From: a virus
Direction: 5' to 3' (one strand)
Virus record (IMG/VR): IMGVR_UViG_3300027902_000020
Span: 1 to 36,681 of that record
Length of the DNA stretch: 36,681 bases
A program made the translations under genes and the position numbers. This document shows positions 14,818 through 23,610 of the stretch, in pieces (position 1 is the stretch's first letter; every line of letters starts with the position of its first letter). The notes under the pieces are model-generated. The model did not search any database and was not told the origin of the DNA. It saw nothing but the letters and a program-made list of their open reading frames with translations.

Positions 14818-16160
14818 CAACTTATTTTTATATAGTCTACTACCGGCGTGGATGTGCCGCTGGTATTGAGCGTCATCTTTACCTGGAGCGTATTTACATC
14901 GCCAAGCGAGCCATCAAAATAAACAATCTGTCTTATTGAATCTATTATTGGTGTTTGGGTTATCCAACTGCCATCATTTATTTTTGTTTCTATTCCAATG
15001 CTAGTTCCGGCAGGAAGGGATGCGTATTTTATTTCTACATTCTGGTAATTTCCATAAGCGACGGGAGTAATTAGGTATCCTGAATATAAATTTGATGAAA
15101 TATTATCCACACCCGTTCCTCCCGTAGCTTCATAGGAAACAAGGAGGTTGTCACCAACGGTTGTTATGCAACCGATTATTTCTCCCGTATTCAAGAGACT
15201 TGGGATATATCTTTTATGAATTGAACGAGGAAGTTCACTATTAAAATTAGTAATTGACCATATTCCAGCACTTCCAAAGAAAAGAGCTTGTCCCTTGTAC
15301 TGAACACCACTCTGATGAGCACCAAAACCCCCCTGTGAGTCTGGCGTGGTTATTTCCCCCCTTAAAACTTTATCTTTGATAAGCTGAACGCCGTCATAAA
15401 AATACAAATTACCGGTTCCGCCACACTGCATATAAAGATTATTGTCGGCGGGTATAATTGTATTTATCCATCTTTCAGGAACATAATCTTCATAAGTCCA
15501 CGAATCTGAATAGGTATCCCAAACCAAAACCATCGCGTTTGATTCTGAAGACCTAGAGTATGTACCAATTATAAGATTTCCCTTCCATTTTCCCAATGTG
15601 CTTGCCCTTTGTTCATAGGGTATGTCTAGTGCATTATCATTCCAAACAAAAGTTGATCCATTCCACCAAACCGAGGCTATATAATCCTGATCTCCAATAT
15701 ACAGTGTGAGATTTTGGACCACCATCGGTTTAAACATTGCATCTGCCCTGGTAAAAGTATGCTCATTTTCATACCAAGTATTGGTTCCATAATTATATCT
15801 GCCTAGCTTGTTTCCCGTTGCAAAAAAAACTTGACCATGATAATTACATGCTCCCAATATTCCTCCCGTCATACTGGTGAGTGTGTGAAATAAAGACCAT
15901 CCCCCTGCACTTGTCCGCTTCCATACCTTCCCCGTGTGGCAGGAAAACCACAGAGTTTCGTCTCCCGTAATGGGAGCTACGCACTTAACAAGCTCAGTCA
16001 CCGTTGATCCGCTTTCCTTGACCATTGAATTGCTCGCTAAAACCTGTCCGGGATAGGAATGAATATCCAATCCATAAATAGAATCGAATTTTTGGTCATC
16101 CCGACTACTTTTTCCCTCGCCTCGATAAAAATCACTATGTATTATTGGTTTCACCGGCAT
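14817..16160 (-). CDS. tail protein, probably beta-propeller, 447 aa
   Basis: 447 residues with repeated strand motifs containing W and G at regular spacing (VWKRTSAGGWSLFHTL, LGRYNYGTNTWYE, LVWDTYSDSWTYEDY, NLYFYDGVQLI), the pattern of a six- or seven-bladed propeller. The last 100 residues form a separate beta domain. Proteins of this kind form the distal nozzle or tail hub in short-tailed phages. No catalytic residues recognised. Confidence 0.6.
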   Translation of the reverse strand: MPVKPIIHSDFYRGEGKSSRDDQKFDSIYGLDIHSYPGQVLASNSMVKESGSTVTELVKCVAPITGDETLWFSCHTGKVWKRTSAGGWSLFHTLTSMTGGILGACNYHGQVFFATGNKLGRYNYGTNTWYENEHTFTRADAMFKPMVVQNLTLYIGDQDYIASVWWNGSTFVWNDNALDIPYEQRASTLGKWKGNLIIGTYSRSSESNAMVLVWDTYSDSWTYEDYVPERWINTIIPADNNLYMQCGGTGNLYFYDGVQLIKDKVLRGEITTPDSQGGFGAHQSGVQYKGQALFFGSAGIWSITNFNSELPRSIHKRYIPSLLNTGEIIGCITTVGDNLLVSYEATGGTGVDNISSNLYSGYLITPVAYGNYQNVEIKYASLPAGTSIGIETKINDGSWITQTPIIDSIRQIVYFDGSLGDVNTLQVKMTLNTSGTSTPVVDYIKIS

Positions 16161-16302
16161 CTTTATCGTCTTTTATTGGTTTAGATAAAACTTGTTCTAG
16201 CCTGTCTATGGCGGGCTTATTTTTTAATCCTCCCGCCTTCAATCCTAAATCCATTAACTCTTGGATTATTTTTATATCTTGTTCATTTAATTCATACTTC
16301 AT
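16135..16302 (-). CDS. hypothetical protein, 55 aa
   Basis: ATG at 16302 and TAG at 16135-16137, overlapping the next gene by 26 bases. MKYELNEQDIKIIQELMDLG then a basic helix and an acidic tail (KDDKDAGETNN). It closely fills the gap between two tail genes. The start is helical and amphipathic, like small phage assembly factors. Function unknown. Confidence 0.6.
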   Translation of the reverse strand: MKYELNEQDIKIIQELMDLGLKAGGLKNKPAIDRLEQVLSKPIKDDKDAGETNNT

Positions 16303-16318
16303 ATTAAAATTTTAACAA

Positions 16319-17308
16319 TTAAGCATTGGCAATCTTAGTTTCCGTTCCCGACGAACCCTTATAATATAATGCACCGCTTTTGGAATATATGTATCCTCCA
16401 CCACTGGGAGTTCCCGCCGCTCCAACATTAACCGTATTTAACCAACCAGTTCTTATCATTTGTCCCGTTGCGTTTATCGCTTCTCCAACGAAAGTTCCTG
16501 AATGCAGGTCTATCCCCGTATAAATATTTTGATCCATCTTAATTCCAGTCCCCACTCCCGCAGTATAGGGTGTATAAATATGAATACCCACATCACTAAA
16601 TCCGTAAATTCCCACACTTGTAGTGTATCCATTTATAAGACATCCCACAGTAGATAAATAAAATGGTTCTCCGTTTGGAAGACCGGTCCCTGCACCATCG
16701 ACAATCTGCAAACCAGCCTTTCGGGGACTAACCCACCAAGATGGTCCCTCGTTTCCTACCAGATTATCCGTGTTTATCTCAATTCCAGAGTAAGCCACAT
16801 TAGCCACATTGCCATCGGATGCCTGAACCCAGAGAGATGTATTAAATCCTGGGGTGCTAAATGTCCCATTGTACGCCGTTGCGACATGGATTCCATGAAA
16901 ATTATAGCTTCCACCCGTTTCATTAAATCCCCTCACATCTAAAACGGTATACCCAGATGTCGATCCGGGAAGGAAATATCCCTCAAATTGGTAGGATGAC
17001 TGGGGTGTACCAAACCTTCCTAGTGTTAGTGCCTTGTAATGATCTTGTAGTCCCAGTATTACTCCGCCATCCTCCCGAGGAGACGCCTCCGTTCCAAATG
17101 CACTGAAAATAAAGGATGGTTCGTCTATATTTCCACCCCCAACATACCATGTTTGTTTATCTGCACTTTCTAAAAGTTCGACATTGGTTAAGTCAATGCC
17201 CGCACCAATGGAATCATTAACATTTCCCACGGCTGTTTTAATGGCCGCAAGCGATGTATCTCCGGCACTATTTTGCGTTAAACCCGTTAGGGCTGATATA
17301 TCTGCCAT
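16319..17308 (-). CDS. tail spike-like protein, 329 aa
   Basis: 329 residues: a short helical N-terminus (residues 1-40), then a long glycine/asparagine-rich beta region with repeating G-I-x-I motifs (YSGIEINT, AGLQIVDG, VGIYGFSDVGIHIY, GTGIKMD, TGIDLH) that reads like a beta-helix or beta-prism. It ends with GYIYSKSGALYYKGSSGT, a common C-terminal cap of phage fibres and spikes. Probably a receptor-binding or glycan-binding component. Confidence 0.65.
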   Translation of the reverse strand: MADISALTGLTQNSAGDTSLAAIKTAVGNVNDSIGAGIDLTNVELLESADKQTWYVGGGNIDEPSFIFSAFGTEASPREDGGVILGLQDHYKALTLGRFGTPQSSYQFEGYFLPGSTSGYTVLDVRGFNETGGSYNFHGIHVATAYNGTFSTPGFNTSLWVQASDGNVANVAYSGIEINTDNLVGNEGPSWWVSPRKAGLQIVDGAGTGLPNGEPFYLSTVGCLINGYTTSVGIYGFSDVGIHIYTPYTAGVGTGIKMDQNIYTGIDLHSGTFVGEAINATGQMIRTGWLNTVNVGAAGTPSGGGYIYSKSGALYYKGSSGTETKIANA

Positions 17309-17312
17309 AATT

Positions 17313-17669
17313 TTATAAGTAAGAACAAGTGGCTCTAATTATCAACTTGGAGACATCGTTCTTGTTCAAAAGTGTTCCGGTGAAATTGTCCACTATTCTT
17401 GTATTAATATAATATGATGTTTTGGCGGTAATATTTAGTGTTTTATTTTTGGTCATCAGTGTACTCGAATATGTTACATTTGTTCCAACGACGAAGTGTA
17501 ATGAGAAATCTGCATCACTTTCTGAATTATTCGCCGTTGATAGTGTTGTTTGGACATCCTGATATTGCGTCGCAACTCCCGCACTCCATTGAGCAACAAC
17601 ATTATATTCAGTTTTCCATACACCGATTGGAATAGAAATGGCTACCGCGCCTAAATTATACCATGTATT
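17313..17669 (-). pseudogene. out-of-frame C-terminal domain of the tail fibre gene
   Basis: A 118-codon open frame with no start codon (NTWYNLGAVAISIPIGVWK at its beginning) runs from the run of five A bases at 17668-17672 to the TAA at 17313-17315. WYNLG...IPIGVW is a common C-terminal module of phage fibres that follows a WTVEVTD-type strand, and that strand is the end of the 17656-18672 gene. With one A fewer the two would form a 452-residue protein. Frameshift mutation, sequencing error in the homopolymer, or +1 recoding are all possible. Confidence 0.7.
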
Positions 17670-18672
17670 TTTGGGTTGGATTTACTTGGCTTCTTTGCGT
17701 TACATCAGTCACCTCCACTGTCCATTTCGTTGGGTTAAGGGGAAATCCAAAAGGAGATTTTTGAATCGAATAACAAGGATTAGTAATCGCTCCGCCCGCT
17801 AAGGTATAATCCGTTCCGCCATAAACCGTGACTGACGTGTTGGGTGCGCCGTAGGCAACCTTGGTGATTATGAAATACTTAGTCGCCGCCGCGTCAGTTA
17901 ATCTTACTTTCATTCCCGCCGAATATTTAGTCGTCTTGTCTCCAGAAATGGTAAATACATAGGATGGTGCATCCACCGAAGAATAGGTCCAAGTTTCTGA
18001 TGTTGCAATCCACCCAGAATATCCATCCCCATCTTTAATTAGTGTTCCTGATGTCCCATCAAATAATACTGGATTATTGCTAATAGCTGAACCTGGTCCG
18101 ACCACATTTCCTCCCCCTGCTGATACGCCCCAAGTTCCATCTCCCCGTAAATATTGGGATTGAATACCGGGAAGTTTTGGACAGAATCCGTGCATACTAT
18201 CTGAAGCATCATTGGTGGTGTTGTCAGTAAAAGTAAGGGTTCTATCTGTTTGATCTCCCGTGTTTGTCCCCGAAACAGAGGCATCTAATGGAACGGTTGG
18301 TGTCTTTCCGTTCGCGATAGTAAGAACTCCACTCGATGCGGGTTGCGTGATTGTAATCTTATTGATTGTGGTCGCCGTCGCATCACCCAAGACGGGTGTG
18401 ATAAGGGTTGGCGAGTCTGCCGAAACCTTAGCATTAAGTGCGGTTTGAGTTGCAGTACTTATCGGCTTATTGACATCTGATGTGTTGTCAACATTGGAAA
18501 GACCCACCTGCGCCCTAGTAACTCCATGCGGGTTTGAAGTATCATCAATGTGGGATTCAATGGTCGTCATGTCAGCCTCAATTTCCGTGAGTTGCGTGTC
18601 GTTAGTGTTATCTATCGTATTGATAGCGTCCGTCCCCGCTATTCGGGTATAGCCTTTATTCAACGTACTCAT
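17656..18672 (-). CDS. tail fibre protein, N-terminal 338 aa
   Basis: N-terminal helical segment (residues 1-45), then the classic fibre repeat SNPHGVTRAQVGLSNVDNTSD (about residues 47-67), STATQTALNAKV, and beta-repeat sequence. It stops four codons after a frame break (KYMV), whereas the expected C-terminal domain continues in another frame at 17313-17669. Directly upstream lie the connector and an 86-residue protein, so this fibre is probably attached near the tail collar. Confidence 0.75.
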   Translation of the reverse strand: MSTLNKGYTRIAGTDAINTIDNTNDTQLTEIEADMTTIESHIDDTSNPHGVTRAQVGLSNVDNTSDVNKPISTATQTALNAKVSADSPTLITPVLGDATATTINKITITQPASSGVLTIANGKTPTVPLDASVSGTNTGDQTDRTLTFTDNTTNDASDSMHGFCPKLPGIQSQYLRGDGTWGVSAGGGNVVGPGSAISNNPVLFDGTSGTLIKDGDGYSGWIATSETWTYSSVDAPSYVFTISGDKTTKYSAGMKVRLTDAAATKYFIITKVAYGAPNTSVTVYGGTDYTLAGGAITNPCYSIQKSPFGFPLNPTKWTVEVTDVTQRSQVNPTQKYMV

Positions 18673-18929
18673 ATTGGTGTTCTATCCGTCCAATTAGTTG
18701 ATAAATTATCTCTTTGCCACGGGTAGGCGGTTGCCTTCCAAGGATGGTAATTTTTAATCCATAGTCCGTATTCTAATGAATATTCCGATTGTGTGGGAAC
18801 ACTTCTATTATTCCAAGATGCTTCTGTTCCGTATCCAGAAATAGTTTCAGAAACAGAGTTTATAACATCGCTGTCGCTGTTTATCGCTGGTGAGTTAAAT
18901 TGAGTTGTCCTTTTAGTCCAATTAGTCAT
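18669..18929 (-). CDS. small structural protein, 86 aa
   Basis: Polar, tryptophan-rich protein (MTNWTKRTTQFNSPAINS; six W residues) with no helix-forming stretch. It overlaps the connector gene by eight bases and the fibre gene by four. Repeated N-W-T-x-R-T at both ends (residues 3-8 and near 78-84) suggests an internal beta repeat. Probably a tail or collar component. Confidence 0.55.
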   Translation of the reverse strand: MTNWTKRTTQFNSPAINSDSDVINSVSETISGYGTEASWNNRSVPTQSEYSLEYGLWIKNYHPWKATAYPWQRDNLSTNWTDRTPI

Positions 18930-19602
18930 AATTTACATCACGCGGATTAACCGAGTATTCTCTGTCTTGGTTTCGACTGCGATAATATTCTTTCATTTCG
19001 TTTTTTAATTTCTCCAAGTCGTTATCAATCGTCATTAACTTGTTCTGATTTCCGTCTACTGTAATGTATTTTTTCAGATAGTCTTTCGCCATTCCTAGCG
19101 CGATTCCGACTTGATAAGGTCTGGCAATATTCGGTTCGTCTGATGTCGCTGATAATTGCGTAGCAAGCGGTTCATAAAATATCTTTAATCCTCCCGTTAT
19201 GGAGGCGGTGGGAATGGGATAAAGAAAAATTGAATTGTCGTAGGTATCCACGAATGGTTTGGATTGAGAGAAATTCTGCTGGATGGTTGTGGTGTCCGTG
19301 GGGATACTCATCTCGTTCACATCAAATCTATTGGCCACCTTCCAGTTGGTTCCGTCATAGGTGACTTCTATTCTTTTAATCTTAAAAATGTCAGTCGGAA
19401 AAACATATTCTTGCTGGTTGGCGACGGTATCGGCGGTGGCGATTTCTCCACCAATGTCCCAATCGTCCATTGCGGCGACAACCTCGCCCATTAAGATGTC
19501 ATACCAAACATTAGCGGAAACCAAAGTATCGGCATCAGTGAATGTCGTGGAGTTTGTGTTGGTTAGGAATCTTGCGTAGCTCCGCAGTTGTGTAAGTGTC
19601 AT
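18922..19602 (-). CDS. head-tail connector / adaptor protein
   Basis: 226 residues, N-terminal helix (MTLTQLRSYARFLTN), ANVWYDILMGEVVAAMDDW, then strand pairs YVFPTDIFKIKRIEV and IFLYPIPTA, a GLKIFYEPLA strand and a C-terminal helix of about 40 residues. This order is typical of the gp4/gp6-like adaptor family that sits under the portal in podoviruses and siphoviruses. It is the first morphogenesis gene after the glycan cassette. Confidence 0.7.
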   Translation of the reverse strand: MTLTQLRSYARFLTNTNSTTFTDADTLVSANVWYDILMGEVVAAMDDWDIGGEIATADTVANQQEYVFPTDIFKIKRIEVTYDGTNWKVANRFDVNEMSIPTDTTTIQQNFSQSKPFVDTYDNSIFLYPIPTASITGGLKIFYEPLATQLSATSDEPNIARPYQVGIALGMAKDYLKKYITVDGNQNKLMTIDNDLEKLKNEMKEYYRSRNQDREYSVNPRDVNYD

Positions 19603-19603
19603 A

Positions 19604-20371
19604 TTATTGGTTATAAATTAGTGTTTCTCTAAATACTTGCCTGTTTTGGGGATTATATCCCAGTTTTCGGGTCAATTTAGCCCTATTCTCTTCCTCTATC
19701 GCCTTATACTTTTGTTTCATTTCCGAATTCCATCTCGTAGCGCCCTGTTTGTGCCAATACCAGCCAAAACCACTCATTACGATCTTCATTCCGAATTCGT
19801 CTCTGGCTCGAAGGAAAAGGTCAATGTCTTCCTGCCCTCCTCCTGCGAAGCAGGGGTCGTATATTCCTATTTTTTCTAGTATTGATTTCTTTGTGCAAAT
19901 CAGCGAACCATCTTGCATTCTGTCTCCAAGTAAACCTCCCTCTGTCATCACTGGTCTTTGATAGTCTTTTAATTTCTTGCCCTCCAATTCTCTTTCAGTC
20001 GTTGAGCATATTCCAGTGATTGCTACGTTCTCAAACATTCCGAATGGTCTTTGCAGTTCCTTGATTGAATTGTCCTCGATCTCGATGTCGTTATTCGCAC
20101 AAATCACGAATACATCCTCTTTCACGTTTTGAAATATCCAGTTGAATCCTCGGTTGCAAGTCCTTCCAAATCCCTGATTGGTCTTGTTAGTCAGCACGAG
20201 ATCGGACTTTGCCATTACTTCGAGCGCTCCTTTGGCTTTCGGGAATTCTCCTGCGTCATCTACTGAAATCAGGAATACATCATTCTGCCGGAAACTCTTT
20301 ATGGCATTATCGGCCAACTGAACCAGTTCCTCCGTTATCAACATCTGTGGCATAACGCAATAAATTTTCAT
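19604..20371 (-). CDS. family 2-type glycosyltransferase
   Basis: 255 residues from the ATG at 20371, which has GGAG nine bases upstream. GT-A fold: an ISVDDAGEFP nucleotide-binding strand near residue 40, NQGFGRTCNRGF, the metal-binding ANNDIEI motif (DxD-like) at about residues 91-97, an acceptor-side CAFAGGGQEDIDLFLRA-type segment (here PCFAGGGQEDIDLF). Transfers a sugar from a nucleotide donor. Its 3' neighbour is the connector; upstream is a methyltransferase that it overlaps by 65 bases. Confidence 0.8.
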   Translation of the reverse strand: MKIYCVMPQMLITEELVQLADNAIKSFRQNDVFLISVDDAGEFPKAKGALEVMAKSDLVLTNKTNQGFGRTCNRGFNWIFQNVKEDVFVICANNDIEIEDNSIKELQRPFGMFENVAITGICSTTERELEGKKLKDYQRPVMTEGGLLGDRMQDGSLICTKKSILEKIGIYDPCFAGGGQEDIDLFLRARDEFGMKIVMSGFGWYWHKQGATRWNSEMKQKYKAIEEENRAKLTRKLGYNPQNRQVFRETLIYNQ

Positions 20372-20861
20372 TTGGTTTTTCTCCACTGATTGATAATTTT
20401 ACACTCTGTATAAAATCCAACGAAAACTCTTTTAACAAATGATCGCATTCTTCCCCAATAGGAAGCCTTTTTACATCCACAAAACCCACATCTTGCATTA
20501 ACTTCTTTATATAGTCGTACCATAATATGTTTCTATGAAAATCAAAATCGTGTGTTCCGTCTCCCAGAATCCCCCGTTTCATATATTCTTGTTCTTTTGG
20601 GGATGAGGTGAAAAATATGTTGACAATTCCCTCGAAATCTGGACAACTGAACTCAAACTTTCCTCCTGGTTTCAAAACTCTATAGGCTTCTTTTAGTATA
20701 AATTCCGTGTCTTTTATGTGTTCCAAAAACTCACAACTGTATATTTCTTCTATGCTGTTGTCTGCAAACTTCCAAGGCTTTGTTGCGTCGTTCCCATACC
20801 GAGCGTCCATATTGAAATATCCGTCTCTTGGTGTTTCTCCGCCTCCTAATTCGAGCCTCAT
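20307..20861 (-). CDS. SAM-dependent methyltransferase (class I)
   Basis: 184 residues from the ATG at 20861 (ATGA overlap with the upstream stop, GGGAAAAG upstream). Opening LELGGGETPRDGY (motif I region), a CEFLEHI motif near residue 51, EAYRVLKPGGKFEFSCPDF (motif post-I/IV). This is the layout of small glycan or lipid O-methyltransferases of the Methyltransf_11 type. Within a glycosyltransferase cassette it probably methylates a sugar. Confidence 0.8.
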   Translation of the reverse strand: MRLELGGGETPRDGYFNMDARYGNDATKPWKFADNSIEEIYSCEFLEHIKDTEFILKEAYRVLKPGGKFEFSCPDFEGIVNIFFTSSPKEQEYMKRGILGDGTHDFDFHRNILWYDYIKKLMQDVGFVDVKRLPIGEECDHLLKEFSLDFIQSVKLSISGEKPNENLLRYATDVDNGGTGSVGR

Positions 20862-21496
20862 AGCTTTTCCCAGCAAAATCTTATTCTTTTCCCTTCGTTG
20901 ATCTGATTATGTTTCTTTAGGTCATATAGCATCTTGCAAAACTCCTCATCCCTATCTAGCTCAACGCCTTCATCTTCAAAGTATTCCGCTTTTATGTCTC
21001 GTCTCTCGACTACATTGAGGTTTTTTCGGCATCTATCCATAAACTCAACATCCACATACCCGTAATAACCGCTGAAATCCTCGTCATATCCGCCTATTCT
21101 CTCGAAATCGTCCTTATGGATCATGTAGCAAGCGTCGCTGTCTCTTAACCATTTCCGCCCAAATAAGTACATTTCTCCTTTCTTTTTGTCTATTTCCAGT
21201 ATCTCATCAATCATTTCTTTCGTTATCAGGTGGTCTATGTCGGCGTATATCACCCAACCCTCCGCCTCCTTAAACCCCAGATTAGTTGCTCCTCCCGCAT
21301 TCCAAGGAATATCATCTAAAACTCTGTAAACATCAGCTCCCCTTAACTTTCCGAGTGGCTCTTTTGCGTGGTCGTCCACGATTATCACTCTTGTTTGCGG
21401 GTGTTTTTCTTTTAGGATTCCTGGGAGTCTTTGCTTTTGGCCGTAATATGTGTAGAGGATTGATAAATTTTCCATATATTCTGAAATTAGCGACAT
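20858..21496 (-). CDS. family 2-type glycosyltransferase
   Basis: 212 residues (or 205 from ATG at 21475). GT-A features: TRVIIVDDHAKE, NAGGATNLGFKEAEGWVIYADIDHLI with the DID metal motif, FGRKWLRDSDACYMIHKDDFERIGGYDEDFSGYYGYVDVEFMDR type acceptor region (here described by its GGYDEDF and YVDVEF motifs). Its 5' end overlaps the upstream methyltransferase by 164 bases in another frame. Confidence 0.78.
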   Translation of the reverse strand: MSLISEYMENLSILYTYYGQKQRLPGILKEKHPQTRVIIVDDHAKEPLGKLRGADVYRVLDDIPWNAGGATNLGFKEAEGWVIYADIDHLITKEMIDEILEIDKKKGEMYLFGRKWLRDSDACYMIHKDDFERIGGYDEDFSGYYGYVDVEFMDRCRKNLNVVERRDIKAEYFEDEGVELDRDEEFCKMLYDLKKHNQINEGKRIRFCWEKL

Positions 21497-21953
21497 CGCT
21501 GTATTCTTCCTGCCATCCCAAGTTTTGCATAAAAACCCTTAATGAGTCCTTGTTCCATTGTGAGTAATCATCGGCATCGGCTTCGGTGGGAACAACTATA
21601 TAAACCGTATCAGCAATATTTTTAATGGCTTCAATCGCTTTGTCGGGATATTCAAGATGTTCGAGTGTGTCTCCCAGAAATACAGCATCATATTTTCCCT
21701 TAACATCATAAGCACTCATCACTTCGCAGGGAACGCCGTGTTCTTGGGCCAATCTAATCCCCTCTTCATCTGTATCTATTCCCTTCGCTCCTATTTTTGA
21801 GGTAATCAGACCGTCCCCGCATCCTATGTCTAAAACCTTCTTTTCTTTTATCCAATCAATCACCTTAAGAACATGGTCTCGGTAAGCGCTGGGTTGCTCA
21901 AACTGCTTCCAGTGGTAGTCGCCAAATTCTTTATATTTTATAAATTCAGGCAT
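21333..21953 (-). CDS. SAM-dependent methyltransferase with basic tail
   Basis: 206 residues. Motif I VLDIGCGDGLI (about residues 39-49), GIDTDEEG (motif II), FLGDTLEHLEYPDKA (motif post-II) and VYIVVPTEAD are typical of class I small-molecule methyltransferases. The last 45 residues are a lysine/arginine/proline-rich tail, exactly the part that overlaps the next gene, so the tail is probably overprinted sequence. Likely methylates a sugar made by the cassette. Confidence 0.8.
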   Translation of the reverse strand: MPEFIKYKEFGDYHWKQFEQPSAYRDHVLKVIDWIKEKKVLDIGCGDGLITSKIGAKGIDTDEEGIRLAQEHGVPCEVMSAYDVKGKYDAVFLGDTLEHLEYPDKAIEAIKNIADTVYIVVPTEADADDYSQWNKDSLRVFMQNLGWQEEYSDVANFRIYGKFINPLHILRPKAKTPRNPKRKTPANKSDNRGRPRKRATRKVKGS

Positions 21954-22473
21954 CTAATAAGTCGTTAATTGTAAATTCGTCTCCCACACGCATTAAATTC
22001 CACCAGTGAAGACTCTCTATTTGCTTCCCCATCCACGATCCCTTTTGGGTGTTGCAGAAGTCGAGTCCGCTTTCTTGGCACGCCCTTTTGATTCCATCTC
22101 CCTCGCGGTTCCAAGGTGCAAAGAACGCATTGATGGGCTTGCAAGACCCGACCATCCTTGTGGAATTCTCTCTCCAATATTCGAGGGATTTTTTAATGTC
22201 TTCGAGGCATTCTTCATAAGACAGGACGCTGTAATCTTTATGCTCCCATCCGTGAAGTCCTATTTCCAGATGCGGAGCGGTGGCTAGATAGTAAAATAAT
22301 GCGTGATTCTGCCAAAGGTCTTTCATTAGAACCGCCGCCGTGTGAATCTTTCCTTCTTTTATAAATTGTTCGTGGAGTTTCTTGAATTGGTATGTGTTGG
22401 TAAAAACATTTACATCGTCATCCCGTATGAGTATTGAATTTGAACCAGGGGTGATTTCTGACATTGCCTTCAT
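21946..22473 (-). CDS. polysaccharide deacetylase (CE4, NodB-like)
   Basis: 175 residues. The CE4 motifs are recognisable: IRDDDVN (residues 16-22; metal-binding Asp), LHGWEH with His74 and His78 (metal ligands), FFAPWNR (117-123; motif 3). Shorter than secreted NodB enzymes and with no signal peptide, so it acts in the cytoplasm, perhaps on a sugar-nucleotide or lipid-linked glycan. Sits between a DUF616-like gene and a methyltransferase. Confidence 0.78.
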   Translation of the reverse strand: MKAMSEITPGSNSILIRDDDVNVFTNTYQFKKLHEQFIKEGKIHTAAVLMKDLWQNHALFYYLATAPHLEIGLHGWEHKDYSVLSYEECLEDIKKSLEYWRENSTRMVGSCKPINAFFAPWNREGDGIKRACQESGLDFCNTQKGSWMGKQIESLHWWNLMRVGDEFTINDLLDA

Positions 22474-22963
22474 TTACTTTAACTTTTATATCTGGGAATT
22501 TACTCAATACGTAGGGAAAGGAAATCTGGTCTCTTGTGCTTCGCTTCATTTCTTCCCACCACGCTTCGTTGAATTCTTTTACTCTCGGGGTGTTTCTTCT
22601 CACCATTGTTCCGCATTCGTATAGTCCGGCGTGTTCGGGAAATCCTTGCGACCGGTAATAATCCACTTGCGGTTTTAGTTCTTCAATCCTCCCTGCGTCC
22701 GATTCTGCTTCTTCGTATATACAATCTCGGCAAGGATGCTTCCAGACTCCTATATCCGCGTCTCCTAAAAAATGTTCTATGAGTAATTCTTCTGGTACCT
22801 GTAAAAAGATATTCCCATCCAGCCAAACACTAATATCGTCATCTATAAACTTGTGAGCCAGAATTTTGTATTTCTTGGCTTCCATCACTCCTCCGTCTCC
22901 CGTGAAGCATTTTATATCGTCCCTAGGAGCGTCACGTTGCCCTGTAATGCACGTAAATATCAT
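22418..22963 (-). CDS. DUF616-type glycosyltransferase-like protein
   Basis: 181 residues with the layout I associate with DUF616/TOD1: an opening FTCITGQRD strand, IKCFTGDGG, YKILAHKF, the WLDGNI (D-G-N) metal-binding segment near residue 47, WKHPCRDCIYEEAE, the AGLYECGTMVRR region, and WWEEMKRSTRDQISFPYVL. It overlaps the previous gene by four bases (ATGA) and the deacetylase by 56 bases. Likely transfers a sugar. Confidence 0.72.
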   Translation of the reverse strand: MIFTCITGQRDAPRDDIKCFTGDGGVMEAKKYKILAHKFIDDDISVWLDGNIFLQVPEELLIEHFLGDADIGVWKHPCRDCIYEEAESDAGRIEELKPQVDYYRSQGFPEHAGLYECGTMVRRNTPRVKEFNEAWWEEMKRSTRDQISFPYVLSKFPDIKVKVNEGNVRNHPWFKFNTHTG

Positions 22964-23610
22964 AGTGGGTATATTCCTCGTTTCATAAAATCTAGGTCCT
23001 CCTGCTGGTAATCTCGCTTTCCTGCCTTAATTTCTTTTTGTATATTCTTCAGTCTATCGGGATTGAGCCAAGCATAATGCAGAATCTTCCAGTCTTCGGG
23101 TGTTTCTATCTGGACATATTGTAAAACTCCGTCGTAGGTGATGTGTGAATGGTAGCCTTCGGTGAAGTATAGGTTCTTGTCGTTATAGAAAATCTTATTG
23201 ACGTTAGTTCTGACCGGATTCTCAAAATGATGCAGTGGGTCTTGGATTAGGTTGTAGAATTCCATTCCCATTGTAATCGGCGCGGGATGAGGTTCGATTC
23301 TTACGCTTTCAATGAATTCCCGATAACCTTCTCCGACTAACTTCTCGTCTTGGTCTATATTCACTATCCAGCAGTCTTTCGGCATCTTCGAGAGCAGCCA
23401 GTTTCTTTGCTTGCTCATCTCTTCGAAAGGATTTTGATAGAGCGTGAGGTTATAGACTTTCTTATATTTATTTAGGAGTTCCCACGTTCCGTCTTTTGAG
23501 CCTCCATCCACTATATGAAATTCATCCACTATCGGATAGACACTTTCTATCGAGCGAAGTATCTCGTGAATCCCGTCCTGGCAGATTAGGTTTCCAATAA
23601 TTTTTGCCAT
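22960..23610 (-). CDS. family 2-type glycosyltransferase
   Basis: 216 residues from the ATG at 23610 (MAKIIGNLICQDG); the frame is open to 23652, but that would extend the overlap with the upstream gene. GT-A features: the DEFHIVDGGSKDGTWELL strand-loop, the IVNIDQDEKL metal motif, HSHITYDG and a C-terminal ILHYAWLNPDRL segment. A short family 2 enzyme of the WaaE/SpsA type. Confidence 0.8.
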   Translation of the reverse strand: MAKIIGNLICQDGIHEILRSIESVYPIVDEFHIVDGGSKDGTWELLNKYKKVYNLTLYQNPFEEMSKQRNWLLSKMPKDCWIVNIDQDEKLVGEGYREFIESVRIEPHPAPITMGMEFYNLIQDPLHHFENPVRTNVNKIFYNDKNLYFTEGYHSHITYDGVLQYVQIETPEDWKILHYAWLNPDRLKNIQKEIKAGKRDYQQEDLDFMKRGIYPL

